From Chromohalobacter marismortui (GTDB lineage Bacteria > Pseudomonadota > Gammaproteobacteria > Pseudomonadales > Halomonadaceae), in NCBI RefSeq assembly GCF_004364315.1, contig NZ_SOBR01000001.1:682578-746577 (forward strand): a DNA stretch of 64,000 bases, in the 5' to 3' direction. A program made the translations under genes and the position numbers. How positions within the stretch are numbered: the first letter of the stretch is position 1; the number at the start of each line of letters is the position of its first letter. Positions 8,694-17,414 of the stretch are shown here, one piece after another. A model generated the notes under the pieces. That model worked only from the letters and a program-made list of their open reading frames with translations, made no database searches and was not told the DNA's origin.

Positions 8694-9584
8694 ATGTCGA
8701 CCCATGTGACCTTTCGCCAACTCCAGGTATTCGTTGCCGTGATTCGTGGCGGCGCCGTCAATGCGGCCGCGCGTCACTTGCGTCTTTCCCAGTCGGCGAC
8801 CAGCCAGGCACTGGCCGATCTGGAACGTCAGCTCGGCGTGGTGCTCTTCGAACGGCTGGGGCGTCGTCTAGAGCTCAACGATGCCGGCCGTCGATTGCTC
8901 CCGTACGCCGAGAAAGTGCTCAACGGGCTCGATGAGCTGGTCGATGCGGTGCGTGAGCCCGACGGCGAACTGCGGGGCACGCTGCACGTCGCGGCCAGCG
9001 CCACGATCGGCACCTATCTGCTGCCGATGCTGGCCGGACGGTTCAGCGAGCGGCATCCCGCCGTCGATCTGCAACTGCGGCTGCGCAACACCGAGGACGT
9101 GATGCGCGACATTCAGCGCTTCGACGCCGACCTGGGATTGATCGAGGGGCAGTGCAGCGAATCACGGCTGGTCAGCGAACTCTGGTGTCAGGACGAGATG
9201 GTGGTGGTGGCCGCGCCCCAGCACCCGCTGGTGACACACGATGGCCTCGGGGTTGAGGAACTGCAGGCGGCGCAATGGATCCTGCGTGAACCGGGCTCGG
9301 GGACGCGGGCGATCTTCGAAGCGGCCATCCACCCCCACGTCGAGCGCATCCGCGTGCGCATGGAGCTCGATCAGCACGAAGCGATCAAGCAGGCGGTGCG
9401 CGCCGGCTTCGGGTTGGGCTGCCTGTCACGGCTGAGCGTGGCGAGCGAACTCGAGCGCGGCGAACTGGTAGCGTTGAAAAGCCCGCTGCAACTGACCCGC
9501 TCCTTTTCGCTGGTCTGGCATCCCGAGCGCTACCGCAGCCCGCTGTGGCAGGCGTTCAAGGTCTTCTTGCGCGAGTCCGGCTAG
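8694..9584 (+). CDS. yeiE: LysR-family regulator, YeiE-like
   Basis: A 296-residue LysR protein. The helix-turn-helix spans about residues 5-64 (FRQLQVFVAVIRGGAVNAAA, then LSQSATSQALADLERQLG), followed by a CysB-like effector domain. The pairing with a divergent yeiH is the arrangement known for YeiE in enterobacteria, where it has been linked to sulfite tolerance. No strong ribosome binding site precedes the ATG; the sequence before it is A-rich. It probably responds to sulfite or a related sulfur compound and controls yeiH. Confidence 0.85.
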   Translation: MSTHVTFRQLQVFVAVIRGGAVNAAARHLRLSQSATSQALADLERQLGVVLFERLGRRLELNDAGRRLLPYAEKVLNGLDELVDAVREPDGELRGTLHVAASATIGTYLLPMLAGRFSERHPAVDLQLRLRNTEDVMRDIQRFDADLGLIEGQCSESRLVSELWCQDEMVVVAAPQHPLVTHDGLGVEELQAAQWILREPGSGTRAIFEAAIHPHVERIRVRMELDQHEAIKQAVRAGFGLGCLSRLSVASELERGELVALKSPLQLTRSFSLVWHPERYRSPLWQAFKVFLRESG

Positions 9585-9639
9585 CGTCACTTGCGGTGTC
9601 GGCCGTCGTCCACTTCGTTTCCCCTCCCTCCGCGAGTCG

Positions 9640-9813
9640 CCAGCGATCCGTGACTCCTTGATCCGTTCTCACGCTGACGGGTTTGTCGTGCGATTTCGTC
9701 ATGTCGCGGCTCGGCAAATGACGTCTTCGTCCTTGACTGTCAACGGCGCCGATGCCTTCGCCGATCTGGTCGCCGGGCAGACCGCCGCGGCCAAGATCGT
9801 GCTCACTCCCTGA
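9640..9813 (+). pseudogene. Degenerate 3' end of a zinc-type (MDR) alcohol dehydrogenase
   Basis: This frame is open through 9813 and ends GADAFADLVAGQ-TAAAKIVLTP-stop, which reads like the last 25 residues of medium-chain dehydrogenases, where a substrate-loop helix is followed by a final strand. The upstream part of the frame still resembles the family only loosely (FVVRFRHVAARQ), and there is no room for the missing 280 or so residues after yeiE. I read it as a decayed remnant. The match is by eye and short. Confidence 0.4.
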
Positions 9814-9882
9814 TCCTCCGGCGGTCGTCCGGTAAATCCTGGGTGGCCGCCGGTCCTTTCCGCCACACAACGCTGGCCATCG

Positions 9883-10680
9883 TTACAGGCGACTGGTGTA
9901 GCAATATTCCCGGGTGGTCAGCCTCGAAACGCGTAGCTCGATGGGCGTGTCCTGATAGTCCCGTGCCACGCGACGAATCTCGATCAAAGGCTCGCCGAGT
10001 TCCACACCCAGGTGGGCGGCGTCCTGTTCGCCTGCCTTCACCGCCACGAGCCGTTCGTCGGCATGCGCGACAGTGGCGCCGTATTGATGCTGGTAGAGCT
10101 GATAGAGCGTGTTGGGCAGTATCTCCGGCTGCGACGCGAGATCGGCGAAGGTGGCGGCATCGAGCACGATATCCTCGAGCAGCGTCGGACTGCCGGCCAG
10201 TTCGCGGACCCGACGGATGTGGATCACGTCGGCTCTGTCGCTCAGTTCCAGGGCGTCACGCTCGACGGTAGTCGCCCTGCGTCGCTGCCGGCTCAGAACG
10301 CGTGACACGGGCAGGCTGCGCTCGCCGTCGCGGCGTACCACGTTGAAGAAGCGAAACAGGGCGCGATCGGCATCGTGGGTGGCGACGGCCGTGCCCTTGC
10401 CCTGACGACGGACCACGACGCTGTCGCTGACCAGTTCGTCGAGTGCCTTGCGCAGGGTGCCGACGCTGACGTTGTAGCTGGCGGCCAGCGCTGCCTCGCT
10501 GGGAATGAAGGTACCCGGCGGCCACTCCCCCGAGGCGATCCTTTCCAGAAGCAAGTCCTTGATCTGCTTGTAAAGCGGCTGAAATGTCGGGCCTTTCGGC
10601 GCGGTCATTGAGTCGACGTCCTTGTGAATGGGTGGCGATGCGAAAGTGTCATTCTGGGAATTGTACCTGGCGATCGCCAT
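9883..10680 (-). CDS. suyR: GntR/HutC-family regulator of sulfolactate genes (SuyR)
   Basis: A 265-residue regulator with a GntR winged helix at about residues 34-97 (IPSEAALAASYNVSVGTLRK) and a C-terminal UTRA effector domain. The start at 10680 has AAGGAG eight bases upstream; a shorter form from 10608 (MTAPKGP) also has a plausible site. It is divergent from suyA across 102 bases. A regulator called SuyR is part of the published C. salexigens cluster as I recall it. It likely represses the operon until sulfolactate or a metabolite binds. Confidence 0.85.
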   Translation of the reverse strand: MAIARYNSQNDTFASPPIHKDVDSMTAPKGPTFQPLYKQIKDLLLERIASGEWPPGTFIPSEAALAASYNVSVGTLRKALDELVSDSVVVRRQGKGTAVATHDADRALFRFFNVVRRDGERSLPVSRVLSRQRRRATTVERDALELSDRADVIHIRRVRELAGSPTLLEDIVLDAATFADLASQPEILPNTLYQLYQHQYGATVAHADERLVAVKAGEQDAAHLGVELGEPLIEIRRVARDYQDTPIELRVSRLTTREYCYTSRL

Positions 10681-10713
10681 GTCGGCATCTCCTTGACTGT
10701 TTTATATACTATG

Positions 10714-10725
10714 TCATATACATGA
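10714..10725. promoter_or_regulatory. Candidate SuyR operator in the suyR-suyA gap
   Basis: TCATATACATGA is a near-palindrome (10 of 12 positions symmetric) inside the only AT-rich patch of the divergent gap, next to TATATACTATG. HutC-type regulators favour such AT-rich symmetric sites. Binding is inferred. Confidence 0.35.
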
Positions 10726-10782
10726 GTTGACGGCGAGATCATCAACGCCGTCACGACAACGAGACCAATGAAGGAGAGGAGC

Positions 10783-11067
10783 ATGAGCATCGATTTCGTG
10801 GTCCACGATGCCGACGACGCGGTTGGCGTGGTGGTGGTGGAAGGGGTGGAGGCCGGTCAGATGCTGACTGGCTGGGTGATGGATCAGGACAGGACCCTGC
10901 AGTTCGAGGTCAAGGATGCGATTCCGATCGGCCACAAGCTGGCGACACGCGATCTCGCCGAAGACGAGGCGGTCATCAAGTACAGCGTCGATATCGGCCG
11001 GGTGGTGCAGTCGATTCGCCAGGGCGAGCACGTTCACGTTCACAACGTCAAGACCAAGAGGTGGTAA
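10783..11067 (+). CDS. suyA: (R)-sulfolactate sulfo-lyase, small subunit
   Basis: A 94-residue SAF-domain protein like the N-terminal part of altronate dehydratase (UxaA), with [20 protein letters not shown] and the histidine-rich end [12 protein letters not shown]. With SuyB it forms the lyase that splits (R)-3-sulfolactate to pyruvate and sulfite (EC 4.4.1.24). The start at 10783 follows AAGGAGAGGAGC; an ATG at 10768 overlaps that site and is not used. It is immediately followed by suyB. Identity as sulfolactate lyase rather than another UxaA-type dehydratase rests on the surrounding genes. Confidence 0.87.
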   Translation: MSIDFVVHDADDAVGVVVVEGVEAGQMLTGWVMDQDRTLQFEVKDAIPIGHKLATRDLAEDEAVIKYSVDIGRVVQSIRQGEHVHVHNVKTKRW

Positions 11068-11069
11068 GC

Positions 11070-12239
11070 ATGGAACTCAAAGGACGCACTTTCCTCGGCT
11101 ATCGGCGCGACAACGGCCGTGTCGGCATCCGCAATCACGTCATCGTGCTGCCGGTGGACGACATTTCGAATGCCGCGGCGGAAGCGGTGGCCAACAACAT
11201 CAAGGGCACGCTGGCATTGCCGCACCCCTATGGCCGGTTGCAGTTCGGCGCCGACCTGGATTTGCATTTCCGTACGCTGATCGGTACCGGCTGCAACCCT
11301 AACGTCGCCGCGGTGATCGTGATCGGCATCGAGCCCGGCTGGACCGGCAAGGTAGTCGACGGCATTCGCGCCACCGGCAAGCCGGTCGAAGGCTTCTGGA
11401 TCGAGCAGAACGGCGACCACACCACCATTGCCAACGCCTCGCGCAAGGCCCGCGAGTTCGTGCAGTACGCCAGCGAGTTGCAGCGCGAGCCGTGTGACGT
11501 CAGCGAGCTATGGGTCTCCACCAAGTGCGGCGAATCCGACACTACCTCCGGATGCGGCGCCAATCCCACCGTCGGCGAAGCCTTCGACAAGCTCTACGCC
11601 CAGGGCTGCACGCTGGTGTTCGGCGAGACCTCCGAGCTGACCGGCGGCGAGCACCTGGTCGCGGCGCGCTGTGCCAACGATGACGTGCGCGAACGGTTCC
11701 AGGCGATGTTCGACCGCTACAGCGCGATGATCGACCGCCACAAGACCAGCGATCTCTCCGAATCGCAGCCCACCAAGGGCAACATCGAAGGCGGGCTGAC
11801 CACCATCGAGGAAAAGGCGCTGGGCAACATTCAGAAGATCGGCAAGAAATGTCGGGTCGATGGCGTTCTCGACAAGGCGGAAATTCCCACCGGACCGGGA
11901 TTGTGGTTCATGGACTCCTCCTCGGCGGCGGCCGAGATGGTCACGTTGTGCGCGGCCTCGGGGTACGTGGCGCATTTCTTTCCGACAGGCCAGGGCAACG
12001 TGATTGGCAATCCGATCCTGCCGGTGATCAAGCTCTGCGCCAATCCGCGCACGGTGCGCACGATGAGCGAGCACATCGACGTCGATGTCTCGGGGGTACT
12101 GCGTCGGGAGATCAACCTGCCGCAGGCGGGGGACCAACTGCTCGAGATGCTGCTGCGTACGGCCAACGGGCGCCACACCAACGCCGAGGCGTTGGGACAT
12201 CGGGAGTTCGTACTGACGCGGCTCTACGAAAGTGCATGA
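11070..12239 (+). CDS. suyB: (R)-sulfolactate sulfo-lyase, large subunit
   Basis: A 389-residue UxaA-family large subunit. [15 protein letters not shown] near residue 10 and a cysteine-rich [15 protein letters not shown] near residue 150 are family signatures; the cysteines probably hold an iron-sulfur cluster that acts as a Lewis acid. [13 protein letters not shown] and [12 protein letters not shown] follow in the C-terminal half. SuyB does the carbon-sulfur bond cleavage. It starts 2 bases after suyA ends. The next gene is 185 bases away, separated by a hairpin, so transcript level may change there. Confidence 0.9.
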   Translation: MELKGRTFLGYRRDNGRVGIRNHVIVLPVDDISNAAAEAVANNIKGTLALPHPYGRLQFGADLDLHFRTLIGTGCNPNVAAVIVIGIEPGWTGKVVDGIRATGKPVEGFWIEQNGDHTTIANASRKAREFVQYASELQREPCDVSELWVSTKCGESDTTSGCGANPTVGEAFDKLYAQGCTLVFGETSELTGGEHLVAARCANDDVRERFQAMFDRYSAMIDRHKTSDLSESQPTKGNIEGGLTTIEEKALGNIQKIGKKCRVDGVLDKAEIPTGPGLWFMDSSSAAAEMVTLCAASGYVAHFFPTGQGNVIGNPILPVIKLCANPRTVRTMSEHIDVDVSGVLRREINLPQAGDQLLEMLLRTANGRHTNAEALGHREFVLTRLYESA

Positions 12240-12365
12240 GGCGAAAGAAGAGTGTCGCCGGATATTCGGTTGGTGCTAATACAATCGATGCTGCGTTCCG
12301 GCATGCCGGTCACGGCAGCAGCAAGACAGCAAGGCGTATTCGCTGCAGGGCGGATACGCGGCATG

Positions 12366-12385
12366 TCGGGAGCCTGTAGGCTCCC
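12366..12385. repeat. Perfect hairpin between suyB and the TctC gene
   Basis: CGGGAGCC-TGTA-GGCTCCCG forms an 8-base-pair stem with a 4-base loop and no T run after it. It looks more like a processing or mRNA-stabilising hairpin than a terminator, 37 bases before the start of the binding-protein gene. Confidence 0.6.
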
Positions 12386-12424
12386 GGTAACCGACACACA
12401 ATAACAGCAATATCGGAGTCAACC

Positions 12425-13408
12425 ATGCGCCAGATTCGCTTCAAGACCCTGAAAACGGCCGCTCTCCTCGGCGGTCTGCTAAGTGCGACCACGTTCGCCG
12501 GTCTCGCCACGGCGGCCGGTGTCGAGGATTTCCCCGACCGTAACATCCAATACATCATTCCCTTTGGTCCCGGCGGTGAGTCGGATATTAGCGCTCGATT
12601 GCAGCAGAAGTATTTCCAGGAAATCACCGGCCAGCAATTGATCATCCAGTACATGGCCGGCGGCGGTGGGGCGGTCGGCTGGTCCCAGCTCAACGAAATG
12701 GATGGCGATGGCTACACCATCATGGGCACCAACCTGCCGCACATCATTCTCAAGCCAATGGGCAAGGATCCGGGCTTCAAGACGGAAGATCTCAAGAACT
12801 TCTATTACTTCCACTATTCGCCGGATGCGCTGATCGTCAGAAACGACAGCCCTTACAAGACCCTCGATGACTTGATCGCCGCCGCCAAGAAGGCCCCGGG
12901 CAGCGTGACCGTGTCAGGCAGCGGAACCCAGTCCGCCAATGACATCGCCAACCGGCGCTTTGAGTCGCTTGCCGACGTCAAGACCACCTACATCCCGTTC
13001 AAGGGAACCGGGGCGGCGGTCACGGCCCTGCTGGGCGGCCAGGTACAGGCCGAGTGGGGCTACACCACTACCGCCGCCAACCACGATGACAAGGTGCGTA
13101 TGCTGGCGGTGGCCGCCGAGCAACGCCACCCGCTGTTTCCCGACGTGCCGACCTTCAAGGAGCTGGGTTACAACATGACCGGTGGGGCCTATCGCGGCAT
13201 GGCGGTACCCAAGGGAACCCCGGAAGACGTGACTCTCAAACTCTCTGGCATCTTTCAGCAGATCAATCAGAACCCGGAGTTCCGCAAGAAGATGCAGGAC
13301 CTCGGGTTCGTGCTGATCGACGTGCCGTACATGAAGATGGCCGACTTCATGGCCAAGCGACGTGCCGAATACGAGAAGGTGGCACGTGAAATGGGCATCA
13401 TCGACTGA
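12425..13408 (+). CDS. slcH: Sulfolactate TTT transporter, periplasmic binding protein (TctC type)
   Basis: A 327-residue TctC-family protein with a signal peptide over about residues 1-30 (basic start, then LLGGLLSATTFAGLATAA). The mature start EDFPDRNIQYIIPFGPGGESD keeps the family ligand loop, with GGESD in place of the common GGGTD. It should capture sulfolactate in the periplasm for the two permeases that follow. The published uptake system is named SlcHFG; assigning H to this subunit is my inference. Confidence 0.85.
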   Translation: MRQIRFKTLKTAALLGGLLSATTFAGLATAAGVEDFPDRNIQYIIPFGPGGESDISARLQQKYFQEITGQQLIIQYMAGGGGAVGWSQLNEMDGDGYTIMGTNLPHIILKPMGKDPGFKTEDLKNFYYFHYSPDALIVRNDSPYKTLDDLIAAAKKAPGSVTVSGSGTQSANDIANRRFESLADVKTTYIPFKGTGAAVTALLGGQVQAEWGYTTTAANHDDKVRMLAVAAEQRHPLFPDVPTFKELGYNMTGGAYRGMAVPKGTPEDVTLKLSGIFQQINQNPEFRKKMQDLGFVLIDVPYMKMADFMAKRRAEYEKVAREMGIID

Positions 13409-13425
13409 GTTGACCGATGTTCATC

Positions 13426-13446
13426 GGGGCCCTGACGGGCCCCTTT
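13426..13446 (+). terminator. Hairpin between binding-protein and permease genes, partial terminator
   Basis: GGGGCCC-TGAC-GGGCCCC followed by only TTT. Such weak terminators after binding-protein genes commonly let the binding protein be made in excess over the membrane subunits. Confidence 0.55.
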
Positions 13447-13462
13447 CGGTAGGGAGAAGTGC

Positions 13463-14974
13463 ATGGATACCTTGAGTTTCATGGCCGCAGCCCTGTCTCC
13501 GGTCAACCTGATGCTGGCGGTCGTCGGTGTCGCCGCCGGTATTCTCATCGGTGCGTTGCCCGGGCTTTCGGCCACCATGGCCGTGGCGGTCCTGGTGCCG
13601 GTGACCTTCGGCATGTCGCCCGAGAGCGCGCTGATCATGCTGGGAGCGATCTATACCGGTGCCATCTATGGTGGATCGTATGCGGCGATTCTGGTCAATA
13701 CACCCGGGACCCCCTCGGCCATCGCCACCACCTTCGACGGCTACCCCATGGCCAAGCGCGGGGATGGTGATCTGGCGGTCACGCTCTCCACGCTCTCGTC
13801 GATGGTCGGCGGCCTCATGGGAGCGCTGGCCTTGCTGACGCTGGCGCCGCTGCTGGCACAGATCGCCTTGAAGTTCGGTCCGGTGGAGTACTTCTGGCTG
13901 GCGATCTTCGGCCTGACTTTGATTTCGGCACTTTCTGAGGGCTCGACCCTCAAGGGCTTCATCGGCGCGGGGCTTGGGCTGTTGCTGTCCACGGTCGGCG
14001 TGTCGGTGATCGGTGCCGACATACGCTATGCGTTCGGCTCCCAGTTCCTGCTCGGTGGGGTGGAAACCATCTCGGCATTGATCGGGCTTTATTGCGTGCC
14101 GGTGCTGATCGATCTGGTGGCCACGCCGAGCGCGCATCTCAAGCCACCCGAGAAAGGCAGAGGCATTCGTCTCGGCGAAGGGCTCTCGCTGATGTGGCGT
14201 GGCAAGTTCAATGCCCTGCGCAGTGCCGTCATCGGAACCGCGGTGGCCATCCTGCCCGGTGCGGGCGGGTCGATCGCCAGCCTGGTCTCCTACTCGGAGG
14301 CGCGACGCACCTCGACACGCAGCGACAACTTCGGCAAAGGCGAGCCGGACGGCGTGATCGCCACCGAGACCGCCAACAACGCCACCGTTGGCGGCGGCTT
14401 CATTCCTACCTTCGTACTGGGCATTCCCGGTACGCCGCCGGACGCGGTGATCCTCGGTGCGCTGCTGGTCCAGGGGTTTCGCACCGGACCGGAAATGTTC
14501 ACCACCAACGTGAGCGTCACCTACACCTTCATCGGCGGACTGTTCATCGCCACGCTGCTGATGCTGCCGATCGGCCTGCTGATCGGGCGTTACGCCTTCA
14601 AGTCGATCGTCACCATTCCCAAGGCACTGCTGGTACCCAGCATCGCCTTCATGACGATCATCGGCACCTATGCGATCCGTAACAATCCCTTCGATGTGGT
14701 GGTGATGGTGGTGCTGGGCATCGTCGGCTGGGTGCTGTCGCGCTATGGGGTGAAACCGTCACCTATCGTGCTGGGGCTGATCCTCGGGCCGATCGCCGAG
14801 CAGGGGTTCGTTCAAGGATATCTGATCGGCAATGCCTCAGGCTCGGTGTTCGGTGCTTTCTTCGGGCAGCCGCTATCGCTGGCGATCATCGCGATGGTGC
14901 TGCTGTCGGTGCTGTTCCCGTTATGGCGTGGCTGGCGCCAGCGTTCATCCAAGGAGACGGCTCATGGCCACTGA
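13463..14974 (+). CDS. Sulfolactate TTT transporter, large permease (TctA type)
   Basis: A 503-residue protein with about 11-12 membrane spans. It shows the TctA hallmarks: GALPGLSATMAVAVLVPVTF near residue 30, LVNTPGTPSAIATTFDGYPM near 80 and FVLGIPGTPPDAVILGALL near 315. A start at 13463 follows GGGAGAAGTGC. It overlaps the small permease gene by 11 bases, so the two are translationally coupled. It is one of the Slc permeases; I do not assign F or G. Confidence 0.92.
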   Translation: MDTLSFMAAALSPVNLMLAVVGVAAGILIGALPGLSATMAVAVLVPVTFGMSPESALIMLGAIYTGAIYGGSYAAILVNTPGTPSAIATTFDGYPMAKRGDGDLAVTLSTLSSMVGGLMGALALLTLAPLLAQIALKFGPVEYFWLAIFGLTLISALSEGSTLKGFIGAGLGLLLSTVGVSVIGADIRYAFGSQFLLGGVETISALIGLYCVPVLIDLVATPSAHLKPPEKGRGIRLGEGLSLMWRGKFNALRSAVIGTAVAILPGAGGSIASLVSYSEARRTSTRSDNFGKGEPDGVIATETANNATVGGGFIPTFVLGIPGTPPDAVILGALLVQGFRTGPEMFTTNVSVTYTFIGGLFIATLLMLPIGLLIGRYAFKSIVTIPKALLVPSIAFMTIIGTYAIRNNPFDVVVMVVLGIVGWVLSRYGVKPSPIVLGLILGPIAEQGFVQGYLIGNASGSVFGAFFGQPLSLAIIAMVLLSVLFPLWRGWRQRSSKETAHGH

Positions 14975-15446
14975 CAACGATACGCCGCTGCTCGATGCAC
15001 GACCGTCGGATCGCATTCTGGCATTGGTGATGATCGTCATCGCCAGCGGGGCGCTCACGTTCAGTCGTGACATGTCGATCATGGCCAGTGTCTTTCCACG
15101 CACCATCGCCGTACTGTTGCTGGTATTCAGCGTGGCACTGCTGGCCAAGAGCTTCGTGGCGCATCCCCGGCGGGTCCGTCCCGAGCCAGGCAGCGTTGGG
15201 CGTCGACTCGGACTGATCGCCGTGATGCTCGTCTGGAGCTTCGCGCTCAAGTGGTTGGGGTTTCTGTTCGCCAGTGTCGCGAGTGCGGCACTGCTGGCTG
15301 GTCTCGCTCACTACCATGCCTGGACACGCCGGCGGCTGATCGGCTATTCGCTAGCCCTGGCCTTGATCATCGGCGGCTTCTACATCCTGTTCGCCATCGT
15401 CCTCAACGTACCGCTCCCGGCGGGACTCCTGTGGCGCCATTTCTAA
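14964..15446 (+). CDS. Sulfolactate TTT transporter, small permease (TctB type)
   Basis: A 160-residue hydrophobic protein with four predicted spans, in the size range of TctB. The start at 14964 has AAGGAG seven bases upstream; an in-frame ATG at 14832 lies inside the large permease gene and is not supported. Unusually the order here is TctC-TctA-TctB, while the other set at 1-2014 runs C-B-A. It ends 18 bases before slcC. Confidence 0.85.
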   Translation: MATDNDTPLLDARPSDRILALVMIVIASGALTFSRDMSIMASVFPRTIAVLLLVFSVALLAKSFVAHPRRVRPEPGSVGRRLGLIAVMLVWSFALKWLGFLFASVASAALLAGLAHYHAWTRRRLIGYSLALALIIGGFYILFAIVLNVPLPAGLLWRHF

Positions 15447-15464
15447 CCGAACGAGACTTCTGAC

Positions 15465-16394
15465 ATGTCTGACGTACTCATCAGTGAATTCATGGACGAG
15501 GCGGCCGTCGCCGATCTCGAAAAGGACTGCTCGGTGACCTTCGATGCCACGCTGGTCGATGATCGCGCCCGCTTGCTGTCATCCGGGACCGGGGTGCGTG
15601 CCCTGATCGTGCGCAATCGTACCCGCGTCGACCGCGAGCTCCTGGCGCGCTTCCCCGACCTGAGAGCGGTAGGCCGGCTGGGCGTGGGGCTCGACAACAT
15701 CGACGTGGATGCCTGTCGTGAGTCCGGTATCACCGTCCTGCCGGCGACTGGGGGCAATACCGTGTCGGTGGCGGAGTACGTGCTGACCGGGATCTTCATG
15801 CTGCGCCGCGGCGCCTATCTGTCGACGCCGCGGGTGCTGGCGGGCGAATGGCCGCGTCAGGCGCTGATGGGACACGAGACGCAAGGGGCGACCCTGGGGC
15901 TCGTTGGGTTCGGCGGCATCGCCCGCGATCTGGCCCGGCGCGCCCAATGCCTGGGCATGCAGGTGATGGCCCATGATCCTTTCGTGCCCGCGGATGACGC
16001 CGCCTGGCAGACGGTCGAGCGTGCCGAGCGGTTGGCGACGCTGCTGGAGAAGGCGGATGCGGTCAGTCTGCACGTGCCGTTGAGCGAGGGGACCCGGAAT
16101 CTGATCGATGCCGAAGCACTGGCGACGATGAAGCCCGGAAGCCTGCTGATCAATACCGCGCGGGGTGGCATCGTCGATGAAAGGGCATTGGCTGCCAGCC
16201 TGCGTGACAGGCATCTGGGCGGGGCGATGCTGGATGTCTTCGAGGAAGAGCCGTTGACTGCCGACTCGGTGTTGAGCGGTGTCGAGGGCTTGATCGCCAC
16301 GCCGCACATCGCCGGCGTAACACACGAGTCCAACGAGCGGATCAGCTGGATCACCGTCGACAACGTGCGCCGTGCGCTGGGGGGGAGGGCATGA
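15465..16394 (+). CDS. slcC: (S)-sulfolactate dehydrogenase
   Basis: A 309-residue D-2-hydroxyacid dehydrogenase. The NAD loop is GLVGFGGIARDLA near residue 145. The catalytic residues are an Arg in NTARGGIVDE near 230, a Glu in DVFEEEPL near 260 and a His in TPHIAGVT near 285. In C. salexigens SlcC oxidises (S)-sulfolactate to 3-sulfopyruvate (EC 1.1.1.310). With ComC, which reduces sulfopyruvate to the (R) form, it acts as a two-enzyme racemase that feeds SuyAB. The stop overlaps the comC start by four bases. Without the context it would be called a phosphoglycerate dehydrogenase-like protein. Confidence 0.9.
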   Translation: MSDVLISEFMDEAAVADLEKDCSVTFDATLVDDRARLLSSGTGVRALIVRNRTRVDRELLARFPDLRAVGRLGVGLDNIDVDACRESGITVLPATGGNTVSVAEYVLTGIFMLRRGAYLSTPRVLAGEWPRQALMGHETQGATLGLVGFGGIARDLARRAQCLGMQVMAHDPFVPADDAAWQTVERAERLATLLEKADAVSLHVPLSEGTRNLIDAEALATMKPGSLLINTARGGIVDERALAASLRDRHLGGAMLDVFEEEPLTADSVLSGVEGLIATPHIAGVTHESNERISWITVDNVRRALGGRA

Positions 16395-17392
16395 GCCGCA
16401 TGGTATCGCTGATCGAGGCCGAAACGCTGGCGGTCGCGGCACTCGAGGCGGTCGGTGTGCCGCGCTGGGAGGCCGAGGTCACGGCCCGGGCACTGATCGA
16501 CGCCGAACGTGACGGGCTGGCGTCCCACGGCTTGTCACGGTTGCCGTTCTATCTCGCCCAGGCGCGCAGTGGCAAGGTCGTCGCCGATGCGCAGGCGCGG
16601 GTCGAGGTCGCCGGTTCGGTGATTCGGGTCGATGCCCGACACGGCCTGGCGTTTCCGGCCATCGCCCGGGGCGTGGAGCGCGCCATTCCGCTGGCCCGCG
16701 AGCTGGGACTGGTCGCCGTGGCGATCGGTGGTTCGCACCATTTCGGGGTCGCCGGCGCGCCGGTCGAACGCCTGGCCCGCGAGGGACTGGTGGCGATGGC
16801 CTTCAGCAATGCGCCTTCGGCCATGGCGCCGTGGGGGGGGAAGCGTCCGCTCTACGGCACCAACCCGATCGCGTTCGCGACGCCACGACGGGGGACCGAT
16901 CCGCTGGTCATCGACCTGTCCTTGTCGAAGGTCGCCCGGGGCAAGGTGATGCTGGCCAAGAAGGCCGGCGAGCCGATTCCCGAAGGCTGGGCGCTCGACA
17001 TCGAGGGACGGCCTACGACCGACCCGGACGCGGCGATCGCGGGCAGCATGGTTCCAGCCGGTGATGCCAAGGGGGCCTCGCTGGCGTTGATGGTGGAATT
17101 GCTGACCGCCGGACTCACCGGTAGCCACTTCGGCTTCCAGGCGAGCTCCTTCTTCGAGCCCGACGGCGAGGCGCCGAGTGTCGGCCACCTGATGCTGGCC
17201 TTCGATCCGGCCCACTTCTCCGATGGTTACCTCGAGCACATCGAGGCACTGTTCCAGGCCATGCTCGAGCAGGAAGGCGTGCGGCTGCCCGGCACCCGGC
17301 GCCATGTCTTGCGCCGCGAACGCGGCGAGTCGCTAGAGTTGCCTGAGGCCGTGGTCGACGAGCTGCGTGCCTATGCCGCGTCCCGCGTGTAA
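16391..17392 (+). CDS. comC: (R)-sulfolactate dehydrogenase, malate/L-lactate dehydrogenase type
   Basis: A 333-residue member of the Ldh2/malate dehydrogenase family, which does not use the Rossmann fold. Recognisable stretches are DGLASHGLSRLPFYL near residue 37, GGSHHFGVAG near 115 and GTNPIAFATPRRG near 155. ComC interconverts sulfopyruvate and (R)-sulfolactate (EC 1.1.1.272). It is the last gene of the operon, coupled to slcC by an ATGA overlap, and meets a minus-strand glycosyltransferase 22 bases later. I see no clear terminator there. Confidence 0.9.
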   Translation: MSRMVSLIEAETLAVAALEAVGVPRWEAEVTARALIDAERDGLASHGLSRLPFYLAQARSGKVVADAQARVEVAGSVIRVDARHGLAFPAIARGVERAIPLARELGLVAVAIGGSHHFGVAGAPVERLAREGLVAMAFSNAPSAMAPWGGKRPLYGTNPIAFATPRRGTDPLVIDLSLSKVARGKVMLAKKAGEPIPEGWALDIEGRPTTDPDAAIAGSMVPAGDAKGASLALMVELLTAGLTGSHFGFQASSFFEPDGEAPSVGHLMLAFDPAHFSDGYLEHIEALFQAMLEQEGVRLPGTRRHVLRRERGESLELPEAVVDELRAYAASRV

Positions 17393-17414
17393 CGGGCCTC
17401 CGGGTCGCATGGTC

